In this document: positions 1 through 11,069 of the stretch, piece after piece
Position numbering within the stretch: position 1 is the first letter of the stretch
How the letters are laid out: each line of letters begins with the position of its first letter
Origin: Zygnema cylindricum
Taxonomy: Eukaryota > Streptophyta > Zygnematophyceae > Zygnematales > Zygnemataceae
Length of the DNA: 62,000 nt
Assembly: GCA_037447655.1 (NCBI GenBank)
Contig: JBBHKE010001504.1
Span: 1-62,000, forward strand
Direction of reading: 5' to 3'
The notes under the pieces: model-generated
What the model was told of the DNA's origin: nothing
Database searches by the model: none
What the model saw: only the letters and a program-made list of their open reading frames with translations
Position numbers and translations under genes: made by a program

Positions 1-1314
1 ATTAATAACGCTATTTAAGTACGTGGACCATAATCTGCCACGTCTCAGGTACTAAATTAGAATCAATAACGCTAATTGTTTTTTGACGCTATTTAATCCT
101 TGACTCTAATAGCGATTGGCGGTGTAGCGATTAAATATTTAAATGTTTTTCGATGAAGTTATTTTTAGTATGAAGTTGAATTCGGTCAACGCATTCTAAA
201 AACTATTGAATTTTGTTTCGTGCGCATATTCGTTATTTTTTGGGAGTTTCCTGTTATAAATCAGGATCGATATGACCCTCACAAATACACTTACGAGTCA
301 CAGCGGAAGCAAATAAAAATACAATTCACAATTTTATAGATCACACGGAAATTCAGCAAAACATAAATATATTTCATTGAAGCTTTTCTCATTTACAAAT
401 ATTTCCTCACTCACTCAGATTGCTAACTCTGATCACTGCCACTGATAATGTAAGGCTGCCACAAGTCGTTTTCTAAATACCTTCCAAGGTACCGACAACT
501 CACTGCCACGAAAGCCCACTAAGAAACCAAACACAAGGCGCCGCAATCCACATACATACGTGCGCCGTACAAAACACATTGGCGCGCAGAACATTTCACG
601 CCACGCCTAAACAAGACCCGAAGAACTAGAATTTCACGGCATGCAACGAACTAGCACTTAACACAAAGTAGCCGCACTAAAATGTTACACTACCGTACAA
701 GACCAAACGACACTGACGAAACTATACTGCCGCAAATAAAACTGAAACGTATGCAATCAAACGTAACAAAAAATTCAATCAAACGTAAACTGAAACGTAA
801 CTTCAAACCAAACCAAGTGAAACGTAACTATAATACAACGCGAACAAAATAATACTATATCGGCAAAATCCGCCGATTCTCCCAATATTCTAACATTTCC
901 TACGTGCGTTGCATGCGCATGAGACATATATGGAGAAACATCTTGTTTGATTTTGTACCTCACTTCAAGACCAACTGTCGCAATTGCATCGCTCACCAAA
1001 TCACACGCAAAAATCTATCGCCGGTTCAATGTATCGGTTAACGATACCTTTCCAAGAGGTACACCAGAGGTCGCAAAAGTCAAAATTTTACATAACCAAA
1101 ATCGACCGTTTTTTTTTTTCAAAATCTGAGTAACTGACTCTTGACCGGATTATGTCACGCTCCAAAATTGTTAACCGTTAACCGACCGGCGTTTACGAAA
1201 ATAGAAGTTCACCAAAACTCGATTTCTCGCGACTAACCGCGCCCGCCCGTAACCGAAAAAGTACAAAATTAACTAATGTACGACGTATGAATAAGCCAAT
1301 AATTACAATTTGTT
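1..1314. other. No recognisable gene; AT-rich DNA
   Basis: I find no protein domain, RNA gene or LTR boundary here. The open frames are short and have no recognisable motif. Around 745-830 short AAACGTAAC-like words recur several times, which looks like low-complexity decay. The stretch could belong to an unrecognised element or to the far part of the gypsy LTR that begins further right. No second copy is present to test that. Confidence 0.5.
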
Positions 1315-1500
1315 GCGTTCCCTAAGATTTGCGAAATAAATAGTGTTTACAACAGTGTCAGATTTGCGACGCTTTGTCGCGTTCCCTAAGATTTGCAAAA
1401 TGAATAGTGTTCCTACCGTGTTAGCTTTGCGACGCTTTGTCGCGTTCCCTAAGATTTGCGAAATGAATAGTGTTACTACCGTGTCAGATTTGCGACGCTA
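1315..1500. repeat. Tandem repeat, three copies of 63-64 bp
   Basis: The unit starts GTTCCCTAAGATTTGC and ends near TTTGCGACGCT. Copies begin at 1317, 1381 and 1444, so the period is 64 then 63 bp, with a few substitutions between copies. There are no unique spacers, so this is a simple minisatellite. Confidence 0.85.
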
Positions 1501-2171
1501 ATCATGATGTCACGTACATCCACGATACCAAAGAGTACAAAGTACAAGAATGTTGGATTATAGGGACAGCACAAAATTTTCTTTTTTTTTTGGTTTTTTG
1601 GTTGACCAACTATAACATTTTTTTTTTTCTTGGTGAATCAGCCGACCGTAACTCCCCGACTGTAATAGGATTTCTAACATCTCAGAAAATCCCATTACTT
1701 CAATCAATTTCAACCACACATTCGACACATTGGAAAATACACATCCACATTGGAAAGCACTCACATAAGGATAAACTTTAAATTAGAAGAAGCTTTTTTC
1801 CACGTAACATTAGCTTGGTCTCTTGCCCTCGTGGCTCAACCCTTCTTATTAGATTGTTTTTCTCTACTCTCCACTCTTAATAATTATATCTCTTAACTAC
1901 TAAAACACTACTTAGTTTGTAAGAGATTTCAATGCCAAAATGCCAATGCTCTAATTTGGTTTTAATCGCTCATGACCAAGATTAGTCAGAATTTCCATAC
2001 ACTTTACTCTCCTCTTAGACTTCAATATTTATCCATCATCACCCCGAACTTGCAAGGCCAGAGTAAACGCTCTGTTGTACACGTTTTACCTAGGCCAATC
2101 ATTGATCAACAAGGACTCAAACTGACGAATGCAAAAACGTATGAAATATCTTACTAACTACGTAGCATTTT
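1501..2171. other. No gene seen; possibly distal gypsy LTR
   Basis: No domain or RNA gene is recognisable. The adjoining gypsy LTR (2172-2619) is bounded on its left only by where homology to the copy at 36625-37073 stops. That other copy is itself truncated, so the LTR may extend into this stretch. Confidence 0.4.
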
Positions 2172-2619
2172 TAACCAAAAAAACGCTACGTTTCACTACG
2201 TAACATTTACGTGCCAAAGTGCGCGCCAAACGAAACGCGACTTTGCACGAACGTGCGTCGCAAATTTCGCACGCGAAACTTCCTACGAAATTCCATAAAC
2301 TAAAAGTGACATTTCGTACTAAAAATTGTACAAAACGAACCATCGTGCGTACAAAACGAAATATTGATTTCGTTTAGTACTTTATAATTGTACGCCTGAA
2401 ATTCCGCGGATAGTTTGACCCTTAACCCGTAACAATGATCACCCAATCGTTATTTTGACCTCGCGCTGTCGCCTAAATACATCAATCACTATAACTTTTA
2501 AAAAACAACCCCAAATCGTGCGATTCTTTCGCGGACGTCTATCAAATTCAAAACTCTATTTTCGTAATACTTAAATACCCATTTACGAAAAAGTTCGATC
2601 AACTATTACTGTTACATCA
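2172..2619 (-). repeat. Ty3/gypsy element A, 3' LTR (partial support)
   Basis: In element orientation the LTR starts TGATGTAACAGTAATAG just after a purine-rich tract (AGGGGA), the expected polypurine-tract/LTR junction. About 448 bp align with the LTR after gypsy element B at 36625-37073. Homology stops at 2172 because the B copy is cut there by a copia LTR. The true outer end is therefore unknown, and no 5' LTR of this family is in the window. Confidence 0.75.
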
Positions 2620-2664
2620 TCCCCTCCTTATTTTTAACTGACCTCAGTTAAAACTCTTTCATTC

Positions 2665-3993
2665 TCAAGACGAGACTTCTATATTATTATCCCTCCAATA
2701 CCTTTGCAAAAACTCAGAATTTTTATCTTCTAAAGTTAACTCATCTTCTGGCCTTCCTAGATAATGCACTTGCCAACATATAGAATTGCCGACCTTAAAT
2801 CGTTGACCAACCCAATCTATTACCCATCTGTGAACCTCAAGTTCTATAATTATTGAGGGATCCAATTCCAATTATCCTTCAGTTGGAAGAAGATTTGCTG
2901 GTTTTAACTGGCAGATGTGTATCACTAAATGAATTTTTGTTGAAGGCGGAAAGTCCAATTTGGCAGCAACTGACGATATCATCTCGATTACAGTAAATGG
3001 TCCGATGTACTTAGGAGCAAATTTCCCAATAGGATCTGCTTGTCCCTTGATCTTGCACCTATAATGAGTTGTTGAAAGCCAAACCTTATCACCTGTGCTT
3101 ACCATCCAATCACCCTGTTTGCGGTTAGCATTTAGTTCTTGCCTTCTTTGTGCCTCTACTAATGCATCCCGCATTGTTTTCCAAACCGTTTGAATGTATT
3201 CCCAAAATTCCGTTCCAAAACCCCTATTCTCTTGAGTGACCCCTGTTATTAAGTCTAATGCTTCTCTCGGTTGGTATCCGTATGTAACTTCAAACTGTGA
3301 GAATCCTGTACTAGCATGTTTACATGAATTGTATGCAAATTCCATTAATGGTAGTATAGATTCCCATGTGTTCTCAACTCCATTGCAAACAATCCTAAGC
3401 ATTTCTTCCAGTAGACGGTTCATCTTTTGTGTCTGTCCATCTGTTTGAGGATGATAAGAGGTACTCATTTTTAATTCAGTGCCTAAATTTTGCCGCAATT
3501 CTTTCCAAAATTCAGACGTAAATTTAGAATCCCTATCACTGACTATAGACACGCGAACTCCATGATGTCTGACCACGTTGTCAAAATATAACTTTGCAAT
3601 ACCTACAACTAAATGAGTAGTTTTGGAAGAGATAAATATTGCCATTTTACTGAACCTATCGACTACGACCATGATAGTGTCATTTTTTCCACATGTAGCT
3701 GGTAACCTGACAATAAAATCCATACTGACTGATTCTTATGGTCTTCTGGGGATACCTAAAGGTTTTTAGAGACCTCTAGGTTTCTGGTTACTAGGTTTGC
3801 TCTGTTGGCAAAGGACACAACTTTCCATGTGTTTCGACACCTCCTTTGCCATCCCTGGCCAAAACAATCTACTCTGCAACCCACTAAGAGTTTTATCTCG
3901 ACATAGATGTCTTAAATGCTCATGGGCTCTTTGTAAAAGTTGTTTTCTTGAGTCACCTATTTCAGGAATACATAACCTATCCCCTGTTCGCAA
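2665..3993 (-). pseudogene. Gypsy A integrase with chromodomain-like C-terminus
   Basis: The integrase would insert the cDNA copy into the chromosome. Positions 3993-3766 carry the N-terminal zinc-binding region, with His residues in AHEHLRH and the pair CVLC. Positions 3723-2872 hold the catalytic core with VVVDRFSK, SDRDSKF and HPQTDGQTQKMN. The last motif normally reads DGQTE, so the catalytic Glu appears replaced by Gln. The C-terminal part ends at LKPANLLPTEG and a stop. Positions 2871-2665 continue with EVHRW...WQVHYLGRPEDEL, which resembles a chromodomain and suggests a chromovirus. A stop or frameshift lies between finger and core (3766-3723) and another before the tail. Confidence 0.85.
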
Positions 3994-4059
3994 ATACAGT
4001 AAACCATCTTCTATTCTAAAGTTTTTAACATGCCTCTCATTTAATAGGTAAGAATTCCC

Positions 4060-5430
4060 TCACGAAATATTCTTGCAAATCACAGTAAAATTAGGATCTT
4101 TATCATAACCATTTCTAACATCATCTAAAAGTATTTCATCCCGAACCATCACACTTATTTCAAAACATCTACTTAAAGGATCTACGACTACATTTGTCTT
4201 TCCAGGAATATGATTGTCATTAAATTTGAAATATGCTAATTTTTGCATCCACATAATCTGTCTACCAGTCATAATCTGTGTATCACTTAATCTTTGTAGA
4301 TAGGAGAGTGCCTTATTATCATAGTGAACTGTAATTTTTTTATTATGCAAATAACAACGCCATTTCACCAATGCATGAACAATTGCAAGTAATTATTTTT
4401 CTTGTGCTGGGTAGTTCTTTTCAGCATCATTAAATTCCCTGGACTGAAAAGCTCTAGGATAAAAATGTTTGCCGACTTTTTGACTTATGACGCACCTAGA
4501 CCTTTATCATATGCATCAGTAGTGATCAGAATTTCAAATTCCCCAGCAGGATCAGGATACACCAGTGTAGGAGCAGAGGTCAACTTCCCTTTTAGTTCCT
4601 CGAAAGCTCTCTCTTGATCAGCTCCCCACAATAACGTCTCCTTCTCCCATAATAAATCCGTCAAAGGTGCGGCGATCATACTGAAGTTCTTGATAAATTT
4701 CCTGTAATAGATGGCGAATCCCAAAAATGATCTACCTTCCGCGACATTAGTATATTGCTTCCAATTTTGGATTGCAGTGATTTTGGATGGATTTGTTTTA
4801 ACACCTTCCCCACTAACTATGTGTCCCAAAAATAATTGTTCACTTTTAAGAAAATTGGATTCGGACAATATTCTATATAATTTTCTTTCCCTTAACCTTT
4901 CCAACACTTTTCTTAAATGAATTATATATTGCTTTTAAGATTCACTGTAAATTAGAATATCATCTATAAACACCTGAAAAAAATCATCTATGTAATCTGA
5001 AAAGGTTTCGTTCATTAATCTTTGGTAAGTAGGCGGTGCATTCATTAAGTCGAATGGCATCACTATCCATTCAAAATGACCAACTCTAGTTCTAAAAGCA
5101 GTTTTATCAAAATCTTCAGTTCTAACTGGCACCTGATTAAAGCCACTATGTAGATCAATTAAAGCCACTATGTAGATCAATCAAATAAAATAATTTAGCG
5201 CCTTTCAAGCAATCTATCAAATCAGAAATTAAAGGTAACCAATACTTATCCTTCACCGTAATTTTGTTCAGACTACGATAGTCGACACACATCCTCAACG
5301 TTCCGTCCTTCTTTTTGACGAAGAGAACAGGTGCTCCGTACGGTGATTTGTTGGGCCGAATATGTCTTTTCTCTAGAAGCTCGTTGATCTGTTTCTTAAC
5401 TCCTCCTGCTCAAAAAAAGTATGCTTATAA
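4060..5430 (-). pseudogene. Gypsy A reverse transcriptase and RNase H
   Basis: The RT start is seen at about 5345-5290 ([19 protein letters not shown]). Positions 5180-4935 hold the palm with LHSGFNQVPV, then the catalytic VFIDDILIYS. Positions 4907-4485 continue through LGHIVSGEGVKTNPSK, and 4371-4060 through RNase H and the connection (YDNKALSYL). A perfect 22-bp tandem duplication at 5139-5182 shifts the frame inside the palm, and several other indels and stops break it. The YIDD-type active site is still present here, whereas it is frameshifted in element B. Confidence 0.88.
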
Positions 5431-5584
5431 ATTCATGTGACCAGAGGATTACATCCTAGGTCAAGGTTAATAGCATGTTCCACATCTCGGCTAGGTGGCC
5501 TCCTTCAAGGTAAGTCACTTGGGAAAACATCTCTAAATGAAAAAATCAAATCGTTAACTGCAACATCAAATGTATTAATGTCAG

Positions 5585-6163
5585 TTACAAAATCAAATTT
5601 TTATTTTTCAAGATTTTTTGTGGTGTCTGATTTAGGAATGACATCAATGTTAGTGTTTTCTCCCCCCTTTCATCAATAACTGCCTCAGTTACTAATAACA
5701 AGAAAGCATGATTTGTTTTATCTTTTAAATGCTTTTTAAATTGTTTAGCGGAAATCAAACCTTCCAATCCCAACTTGGTTATGTTTTTTATATGATTCTT
5801 ATGCAACTTCTTCGAAGGTACTGCTTGCAAAACCTACCAAACATTTTCAGACTTCACTCTCAAGGTGTTAGTTTCCCAATTAATTTGAGGGTTATGTTCA
5901 GTTAACCAAGGCTTTCCCAGTATTAGCTCCTCACTACCGATATTCATCATTTCACACACAACTTTCATTTTATGACCCTGGATATCAACTTCTATTGTGT
6001 CAGTTTGAAAATCTAATGTGGACTTATTACCATTTGCCACTTGAACATGTAAAGGTTTTTCCCTTATGACAATAGGAATTTTTTTTTCCTTGACAAACTT
6101 ATGTGAAATAATATTATATGTAGCACTTGAATCTACCATAACTCTCAATGGTTTTTCTTCCAC
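5585..6163 (-). pseudogene. Gypsy A aspartic protease and linker to RT
   Basis: Positions 6163-5834 encode a retropepsin-like domain with VMVDSSATYNIIS, followed by the flap and ELILGKPWLTEHNP. The usual active-site triplet DSG is DSS here; element B keeps DSG. The domain would cut the polyprotein. Positions 5830-5585 encode the spacer before RT (KKLHKNHIKNITKLG), which aligns with element B at about 34618-34800. A stop separates the two frames. Confidence 0.85.
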
Positions 6164-6399
6164 TAAAAACTCTAATTTGATAAAACTGTGTCAGGTGTCA
6201 ACGTTACTTTACTGTCCCAACATAGGTCTGTTGTTAAGAGTTTGATCTGAAGGATTGTTCAAACTATGGAGTGTAGTTAGCATCATAATAAATTAAACTA
6301 TCCAAGCCTTTCCATTCATTAGCTTGCCCTTCAAATTTAACTCTTTGACCTCTGGATCTGCTCGACAAAACTGAGGACTTTCACCTAGTCTTTCCCGTT

Positions 6400-7409
6400 T
6401 CCCACCTCCTCGGCTTCTTGTTCAGCTAGGTATACTGTAATATCTTCCTGATGACCTTCATTGATATCAACTGTTTTAAGAGATCCCTGATGACCTTCAT
6501 TGATATCAACTGTTTTAAGAGATCCCTTATGTGTACTGTCCTTCGCGTAATGATCTAGACCTCCGCATTTAAAACTAGTGACTTTCTTCTTGGGTTTTGT
6601 GCTTTCTCTGCTGAAATGTCCCTTCTCTCTACAGTTATTACATTGAATTTTCTTCAGTTGTGCACATTAAAATGCCCCATGACATCTTTTCTGACAAATA
6701 GTGCATGTGGGAATGGTAAAATTGGGTTTTTGAGCATTAATTCTCGGTTTAGGACTCTTAATGTAGCCCCCTCTATTCTAAAATTTATTTCCTGCATTAA
6801 CACTAAGTCCACCCTTCTGATTTCCCCTGAAGATATTATGCCTATTAACCAGACCTGAATTCAAACCTTCTTCCTCAAATTCCTCCTCACCCAACTCTAA
6901 TACTTCATTGAAATTTCCCCTGAGTGATCGAGTTTCACGATTATACCCCAAATGATCCTCTAATTCTAATGACTTATCTTGTAATTCCTTCAAATTAATA
7001 AATTTTTGATGTTTTAGTTCTGATTTCAGTATAGGATTCAGATAGTTCAAGAAATGCAACCTAGCCATTTCATTTGTCAAACCTATGACATGAATGTTAG
7101 ATGAGTCAAATTCCACTATATAGTCTTTCACAAATCCTGTCTACTTACAGTTCAACCATTTTTCTTCTATTCTGGATTTATAAGTGAGAGAAAACAAACG
7201 CGATTCGATCGCGTTTTTAAAATTTTCCCAATCAACATTATCAAGAATCAAATCAGACCTCCTGTGAGTGTAATACCAAATTTGAGCATCACCTTTGAGA
7301 CAGCTAACAGCAAAAGAAGTGTAATCATCCTGATCACAGTTTTTAGATTTCAAATAATACACCATTTAAAAAAATCCAAGCATCTAACTCATCAATCTTC
7401 TTACCATCC
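6400..7409 (-). pseudogene. Gypsy A gag (capsid and zinc knuckles), 5' truncated
   Basis: Gag forms the particle and binds element RNA. Positions 7409-7141 match the capsid of element B (DELDAW..., CLKGDAQIWYYTH). Positions 7131-6778 give the second capsid half (FLNYLNPILKSELKHQK). Degenerate CCHC knuckles lie at about 6720-6560. A perfect 39-bp tandem duplication (6448-6486 and 6487-6525, in frame) lies in the tail. Gag begins abruptly at about residue DGKKIDELD, because upstream the sequence becomes copia gag in a different frame. Confidence 0.82.
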
Positions 7410-7415
7410 GTGGTG
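7404..7415 (-). other. Copia-to-gypsy junction in element A
   Basis: Reading the minus strand, copia gag (GQVRRPSSRTPPR) passes into gypsy gag (DGKKIDELDAW) within the bases CCACGGATGGTAAG. Sequences close to GGAT/GATGG occur at this point in intact members of both families, so the join may have used 3-5 bp of shared sequence. The frames do not match, so no fusion protein is predicted. Confidence 0.75.
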
Positions 7416-7578
7416 GAGTCCTTGAGGATGGACGCCTCACTTGTCCCCTTACCATTCCCCAATACCGCTTCTCACACAATGCACCGGTCATCATCGTTTC
7501 CCAAAAGATGAATCCTATTCCATTAAAAATGGGCACCCTATATGGTAGACCTATAACCTAAATTTTTGTATCCCCCAT
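7413..7578 (-). pseudogene. Copia gag N-terminus fragment
   Basis: The minus strand starts with ATG at 7578 (MGDTK) and runs into VPIFNGIGFIFWETMM and GALCEKRYWG, matching the gag start of family E at 52923. The first 20 nt lie in the LTR. The PBS at 7546-7558 has decayed (about 10 of 13 bases match GGTTATGGGCCCA) and an in-frame stop sits at the LTR/PBS boundary. Only about 50 codons remain before the switch to gypsy sequence. Confidence 0.82.
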
Positions 7579-8573
7579 TCGATCACAAAATTCCCCTTCA
7601 ACTATAAAGCCTCTAGTGAATTTTCAATCAACCCCTTATCTAAAAACAACTGCTACCCTGGTAGGAAAAATATGTTGATGACTACACCTTTGTGTAGTCT
7701 AGACTACCTTGAACCCACAAGAAAATAAATCTTTTAAAACGCCCAAAAAACAATACGTTATGAAGAGGTAAAATGCCTATTTGTAGAAGTGCACTCTAGG
7801 AGAAAGGCGACTACCCTAAGAAATTACTAAGTCCTAAACTCATCTCAAAACCTCTATCTACTGTTGTACAGCACCAACCATAAGACTAAACCGTACATAA
7901 AGGTACAGGTCTTGTGGTACCTTCTATACGGTTATGGTATGGCATAGTCATGGTGAGGACCTTTGTCACACTGAGACTCTTTTTGATGCTCTTCTGAGAC
8001 TTTGCTTTCCACTGATGCCCTCCCACCTGTCATCCGGTGATGTATTGTCTATAAAACACTAAAATACTTATTCCTTGATGTCTGGTCGAATGATAGCCGT
8101 CCGATCCAAATTGATGTTTAATGTCCGCCGTTCAAATAAATGTCGGATCAATTTGTTTAGTGCGATATTGGCGTGCATACGATATTTATACTGTTTCTAT
8201 ATGAAATTTCCCATATGTCTAGTTAGTCGGTTTGGTCTGCATGTTGATCTTTAAATAGCTATAGAACTAAATATTACCCACCACAGGTTTTAAATTATAG
8301 GACAAGGTTGCTAGTTATTCCGGCAAACCGTAGAGACCAAGATCAATTCTTAGTTGGTCTGTATCTTTTTTGTACGATCTACTAAGACTGTCCTTAGGCA
8401 GCCATGGATCTATCTTTCTCTCTCTCCGGTCATCAGTGAGTATAACAAGGATAGAGACACAGAGAGAGAGGTTAGAGCCTAGCTAACCCTTTTATTTTGT
8501 ACCTTTAAAAATGGTCAGAGAAAATACAAAAACAACCTAGAAAATACCAATAAATAATACACATATTTCAACA
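7559..8573 (-). repeat. Copia 5' LTR (family E/H-like)
   Basis: The right edge is CAACA (start TGTTG in element orientation) and the left edge adjoins the decayed PBS, giving 1015 bp. It carries the family architecture on the minus strand: the CTTGTTATACTCACT core flanked by CT and GA arms (about 8403-8480), CCATGG, a box-B-like AAGATCAATTC, GTAC words at about 7870-7930, and CTCTA/TAGAG near 7785. Its terminus abuts family D gag, so it is one end of an insertion there. The other end is not the matching LTR. Confidence 0.85.
8403..8480 (-). other. Conserved hairpin with CTTGTT core
   Basis: In element orientation the order is CTCTCTCTCT, then a loop containing CTTGTTATACTCACT, then GAGAGAGAG. 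The same core with different complementary arms occurs in the E, G, H and D LTRs. This copy is the most diverged. Confidence 0.6.
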
Positions 8574-9293
8574 TTTAAAGGCGGTAACATGATAGAGTTT
8601 TGCAATGATATTGGTGCGTTATATGTTGAGCTTGCTAGTGCGGGATATGTAGAACATGAAGAGAGAAAAATTGACACACTCATCATGAAACTTCCAGATG
8701 AGTACGCAAACATCATTAACCGTATGCATCAAATGGATCTCTCCTTATGGACTTGGAGCATTACCATGGGGATGATTCTTGTGAGGGAAAACACTTTGGA
8801 GCTTCGTAGGGGAAATGACAAGGTGAATGCACTCATAGGTGATGGTGAGTGGCGGAAGCATGATGAGAGGAAGAAAGATAAAGATAAGTCTTATGAGAAC
8901 TTCGGTGGAAAGAGAGGAAGAGGAAAAGTAAGGGGAGCTTCGGAATGAGGGGTTTCCTTCTTTTGTAGGAAACCGGGTCACTATATGGGGGGATGTCCTT
9001 TTTTGGAAGAAATTAGAAGTTGGAATGTGAACGAGGACGAAGAAGGGGAAGAGGAAAAACATGATGAGGATATTTCAGAGCTTCTCCACATCGGTAGTAG
9101 GGGGAAGAGAGAAAAGCACACAAAAATTCCACAAAGGCAACAATTGTCTTTTGGAGGTATAAGGGAGGTAAAGAGAAAGGAGGTAGTTGAAGAAGTTCAA
9201 AATAATGAGGATATTTCCATAGATATTTTGGAGACACAAAAACTGGTTAAAAGAGGTGACTTCAACGGATTCCATAGAAAAGGGAGAAGTTAA
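8574..9293 (+). pseudogene. Copia family D gag, 5' truncated
   Basis: The frame opens FKGGNMIEFCNDI and continues LIMKLPDEYANIINR, matching gag of family E (KGGKMLDYCNDL, LIMKLPDEFENIV). The ORF at 8589-8948 ends at TGA. A degenerate zinc knuckle (FCRKPGHYMGGC) follows at about 8962-8997 in a shifted frame. The frame 8985-9293 then gives a very acidic and lysine-rich tail (EDEEGEEEKHDED) with no protease motif. The start is lost at the insertion point. Confidence 0.82.
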
Positions 9294-9926
9294 TCTAGAG
9301 GGGGCTCCAAAAGATAGGGGAGAAGAGGAATATTTAATGAAAGGCTAGGGGAGGAGAAATGTTTTTTTGGAATCAAAATATAAAGTGATAGTGCAAATAA
9401 TTCCATTGGAGAGAGTGAGGGAAGTTCAGAAAATAGGGTAATTATCATGGACAAATATATGAGTACGGAAAATGTAGTTTTTATGACAAACTTAGTGGGA
9501 ATTCTTAATTTAAATATAAATTTAGGGGGTAATGGATTTGACATCACTAATAAGAGTGATGCCATTTATGAAGGTGTGTCTCTAAAAGGGTTAGCATGTG
9601 GGTATGTGTTGCAGGTTAGGGATGGGGCTGGCTGTTTGAAGTGCAAATGGGAATCTGGAATTTGCTCGGATGAAAAAGGGATGTGGTGGATAAAATCCTT
9701 GCTCTAAAAGTCTGGATTTCTAAAAATGGCATGCAAAATAAAATGTGTGATGCAATTATAATTTCGGTTTTATCTAATACACAGTTTTAAATACGACGAT
9801 GGTATTTTCTTAAAGTTTTATGATAGGAAAAAAAAAAAGAAAAAAAAAGTTATTTGTTTTTGTTGTTTTTTTGTGTGTGTTATTAAATGTGAGTTGAAAA
9901 AAAAGTAGACTATAAAATAAAGGGAG
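9294..9926 (+). other. Family D spacer without pol domains
   Basis: About 630 bp lie between the gag tail and the 3' LTR. One 86-residue frame (9447-9707) has no recognisable domain. Positions 9826-9850 are A-rich. The end is a polypurine tract ending AGGGAG just before TGTTG. I see no remnant of protease, integrase or RT. Confidence 0.65.
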
Positions 9927-11069
9927 TGTTGAAATTTAAGTATTTTCTAAGTCTGTATAATGATAGAAAAGAGAAGAAGCACTTGCCTGTAACTCCTTCT
10001 CAAGCCCCCACACTTGTTGTAGTCACTAAAAGCTGGATTGGGAGCTACAGCCATGGCTACTAAGGCCTTCTAGAGACAAAAGGAGTAGCTTTGGTAGATT
10101 TACCAAAAAATAGATTGAAGGACCCAGGATTTGATCCTGGTACCAGCCGTTTGTAAATCTGCCCGTAGCTGTTAGGTTTGTCTTATAATTCTAAAACCTA
10201 TGTTGAGGAATAAAGGGTACGATAGATATTTTAATGTCTCCACGTAGAGAATTCCATTTAACCGCATGAATAGATTTTCATCACATAGATACAATTAGAT
10301 TTAGTAGGGATTACGTTACCGCTCGAAACAAATATGCGGCATATTATTTTCGACAGCAAGAATCAAAAGGTGACCTTGATCGACAGCCATGGAGCGAGCT
10401 GAGATTCCGAGATGGCCACCTTGGCGGTTTTCGGACGCCGCCACTCCGGGTGACATGTGGCGAAATATCATTTGCTTGCGACGACTATGGAAATTACGAG
10501 AAAAATCTGGATATGACAGGCGTCGACATTTTGGCCATGACGTACAATGGCCATACATAAAATACTTCGACACCTGTACCTTTCTGACGATACCATATTT
10601 TAACTGGTGGCCTACTACAATAGTAGAGGGTTTGGAGAGGGTTTAGGTCTTAGGAAAATAGTAGGAAGCCGCCTCTCTCCCAGAGTGCTTTTATATTTAT
10701 AGGCCATCTTTGGCCAGCTATAACTAATTACTTAGAGGAGAAAAGTCAGTGATTCTTTTTGCTGCTGACTCAAGGGAGTCTAGGATACACAAGGGTTAGT
10801 TAGTCAGAGTTTTTTCTTGCTAGGAAGGCTGCACTTCTAAGCGAAAGTCAAAGTGGGGGAATGTCCAAATACTCATATTCTAACTTTGCATTTTGTGGGG
10901 GAAATAGACCACACAGAAAAGTCATTTTTCACAGAGGTGAAGCTATATTAGGGTTCCGACTGTTACAGTTTTAGTCATTTGGGTTTGTATCAACTTGGAG
11001 TGGGCATTATCTAGATAAGCTCCTTTGGGTCTAGGAATTCTGTCGGAGAATGGAGCTTACAGAATTTCA
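9927..11069 (+). repeat. Family D 3' LTR (complete, 1143 bp)
   Basis: It starts TGTTGAAATTTAAG after the polypurine tract and ends AGAATTTCA. The end is defined by loss of homology to the partial copy at 23231-23661. The LTR has the CACTTGTTGTAGTCACT core with arms (9987-10048), an antisense T-arm-like hairpin CCAGG/CCTGG at about 10122-10138, CTCTCTCCCAGAG followed by TATATTTATA at about 10690-10703, and a terminal ATGGAGCTTACAGAATTTCA, the orphan first 20 nt of gag. Confidence 0.85.

Larger units (their letters stand above)
2172..7409 (-). mobile_element. Ty3/gypsy element A (chromovirus-like), degenerate
   Basis: On the minus strand, from high to low coordinate, the order is gag, aspartic protease, reverse transcriptase, RNase H, integrase HHCC finger, integrase core, chromodomain-like tail, polypurine tract, LTR. 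RT-RH before integrase is the Ty3/gypsy order. The same family recurs on the plus strand at about 32600-37073. The element lacks its 5' LTR and gag start. At about 7409 it is joined to the start of a copia gag in the same orientation. Many frameshifts and stops make it non-coding now. Confidence 0.88.
8574..11069 (+). mobile_element. Copia family D element: gag, short spacer, 3' LTR
   Basis: The plus strand runs from the middle of a copia gag (8574) through an acidic and basic tail to a polypurine tract (AAAGGGAG, about 9918-9926) and a full LTR. Protease, integrase and RT are missing, although the 3' end is intact. This suggests a non-autonomous, gag-only derivative, like the terminal-repeat GAG elements described in plants. 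Its 5' part was removed by, or lies beyond, the insertion ending at 8573. The base after the LTR begins GAGCA, but no matching target duplication is available. Confidence 0.72.

Noticed and set aside
1315-1500. CRISPR-like array.
   Set aside because: The copies are contiguous 63-64 bp units without unique spacers, in eukaryotic DNA.
10316-10646. Overlapping 85-residue frames on both strands in the D LTR.
   Set aside because: They lie in the U3 promoter region, have no domain, and match non-coding LTR sequence in related families.
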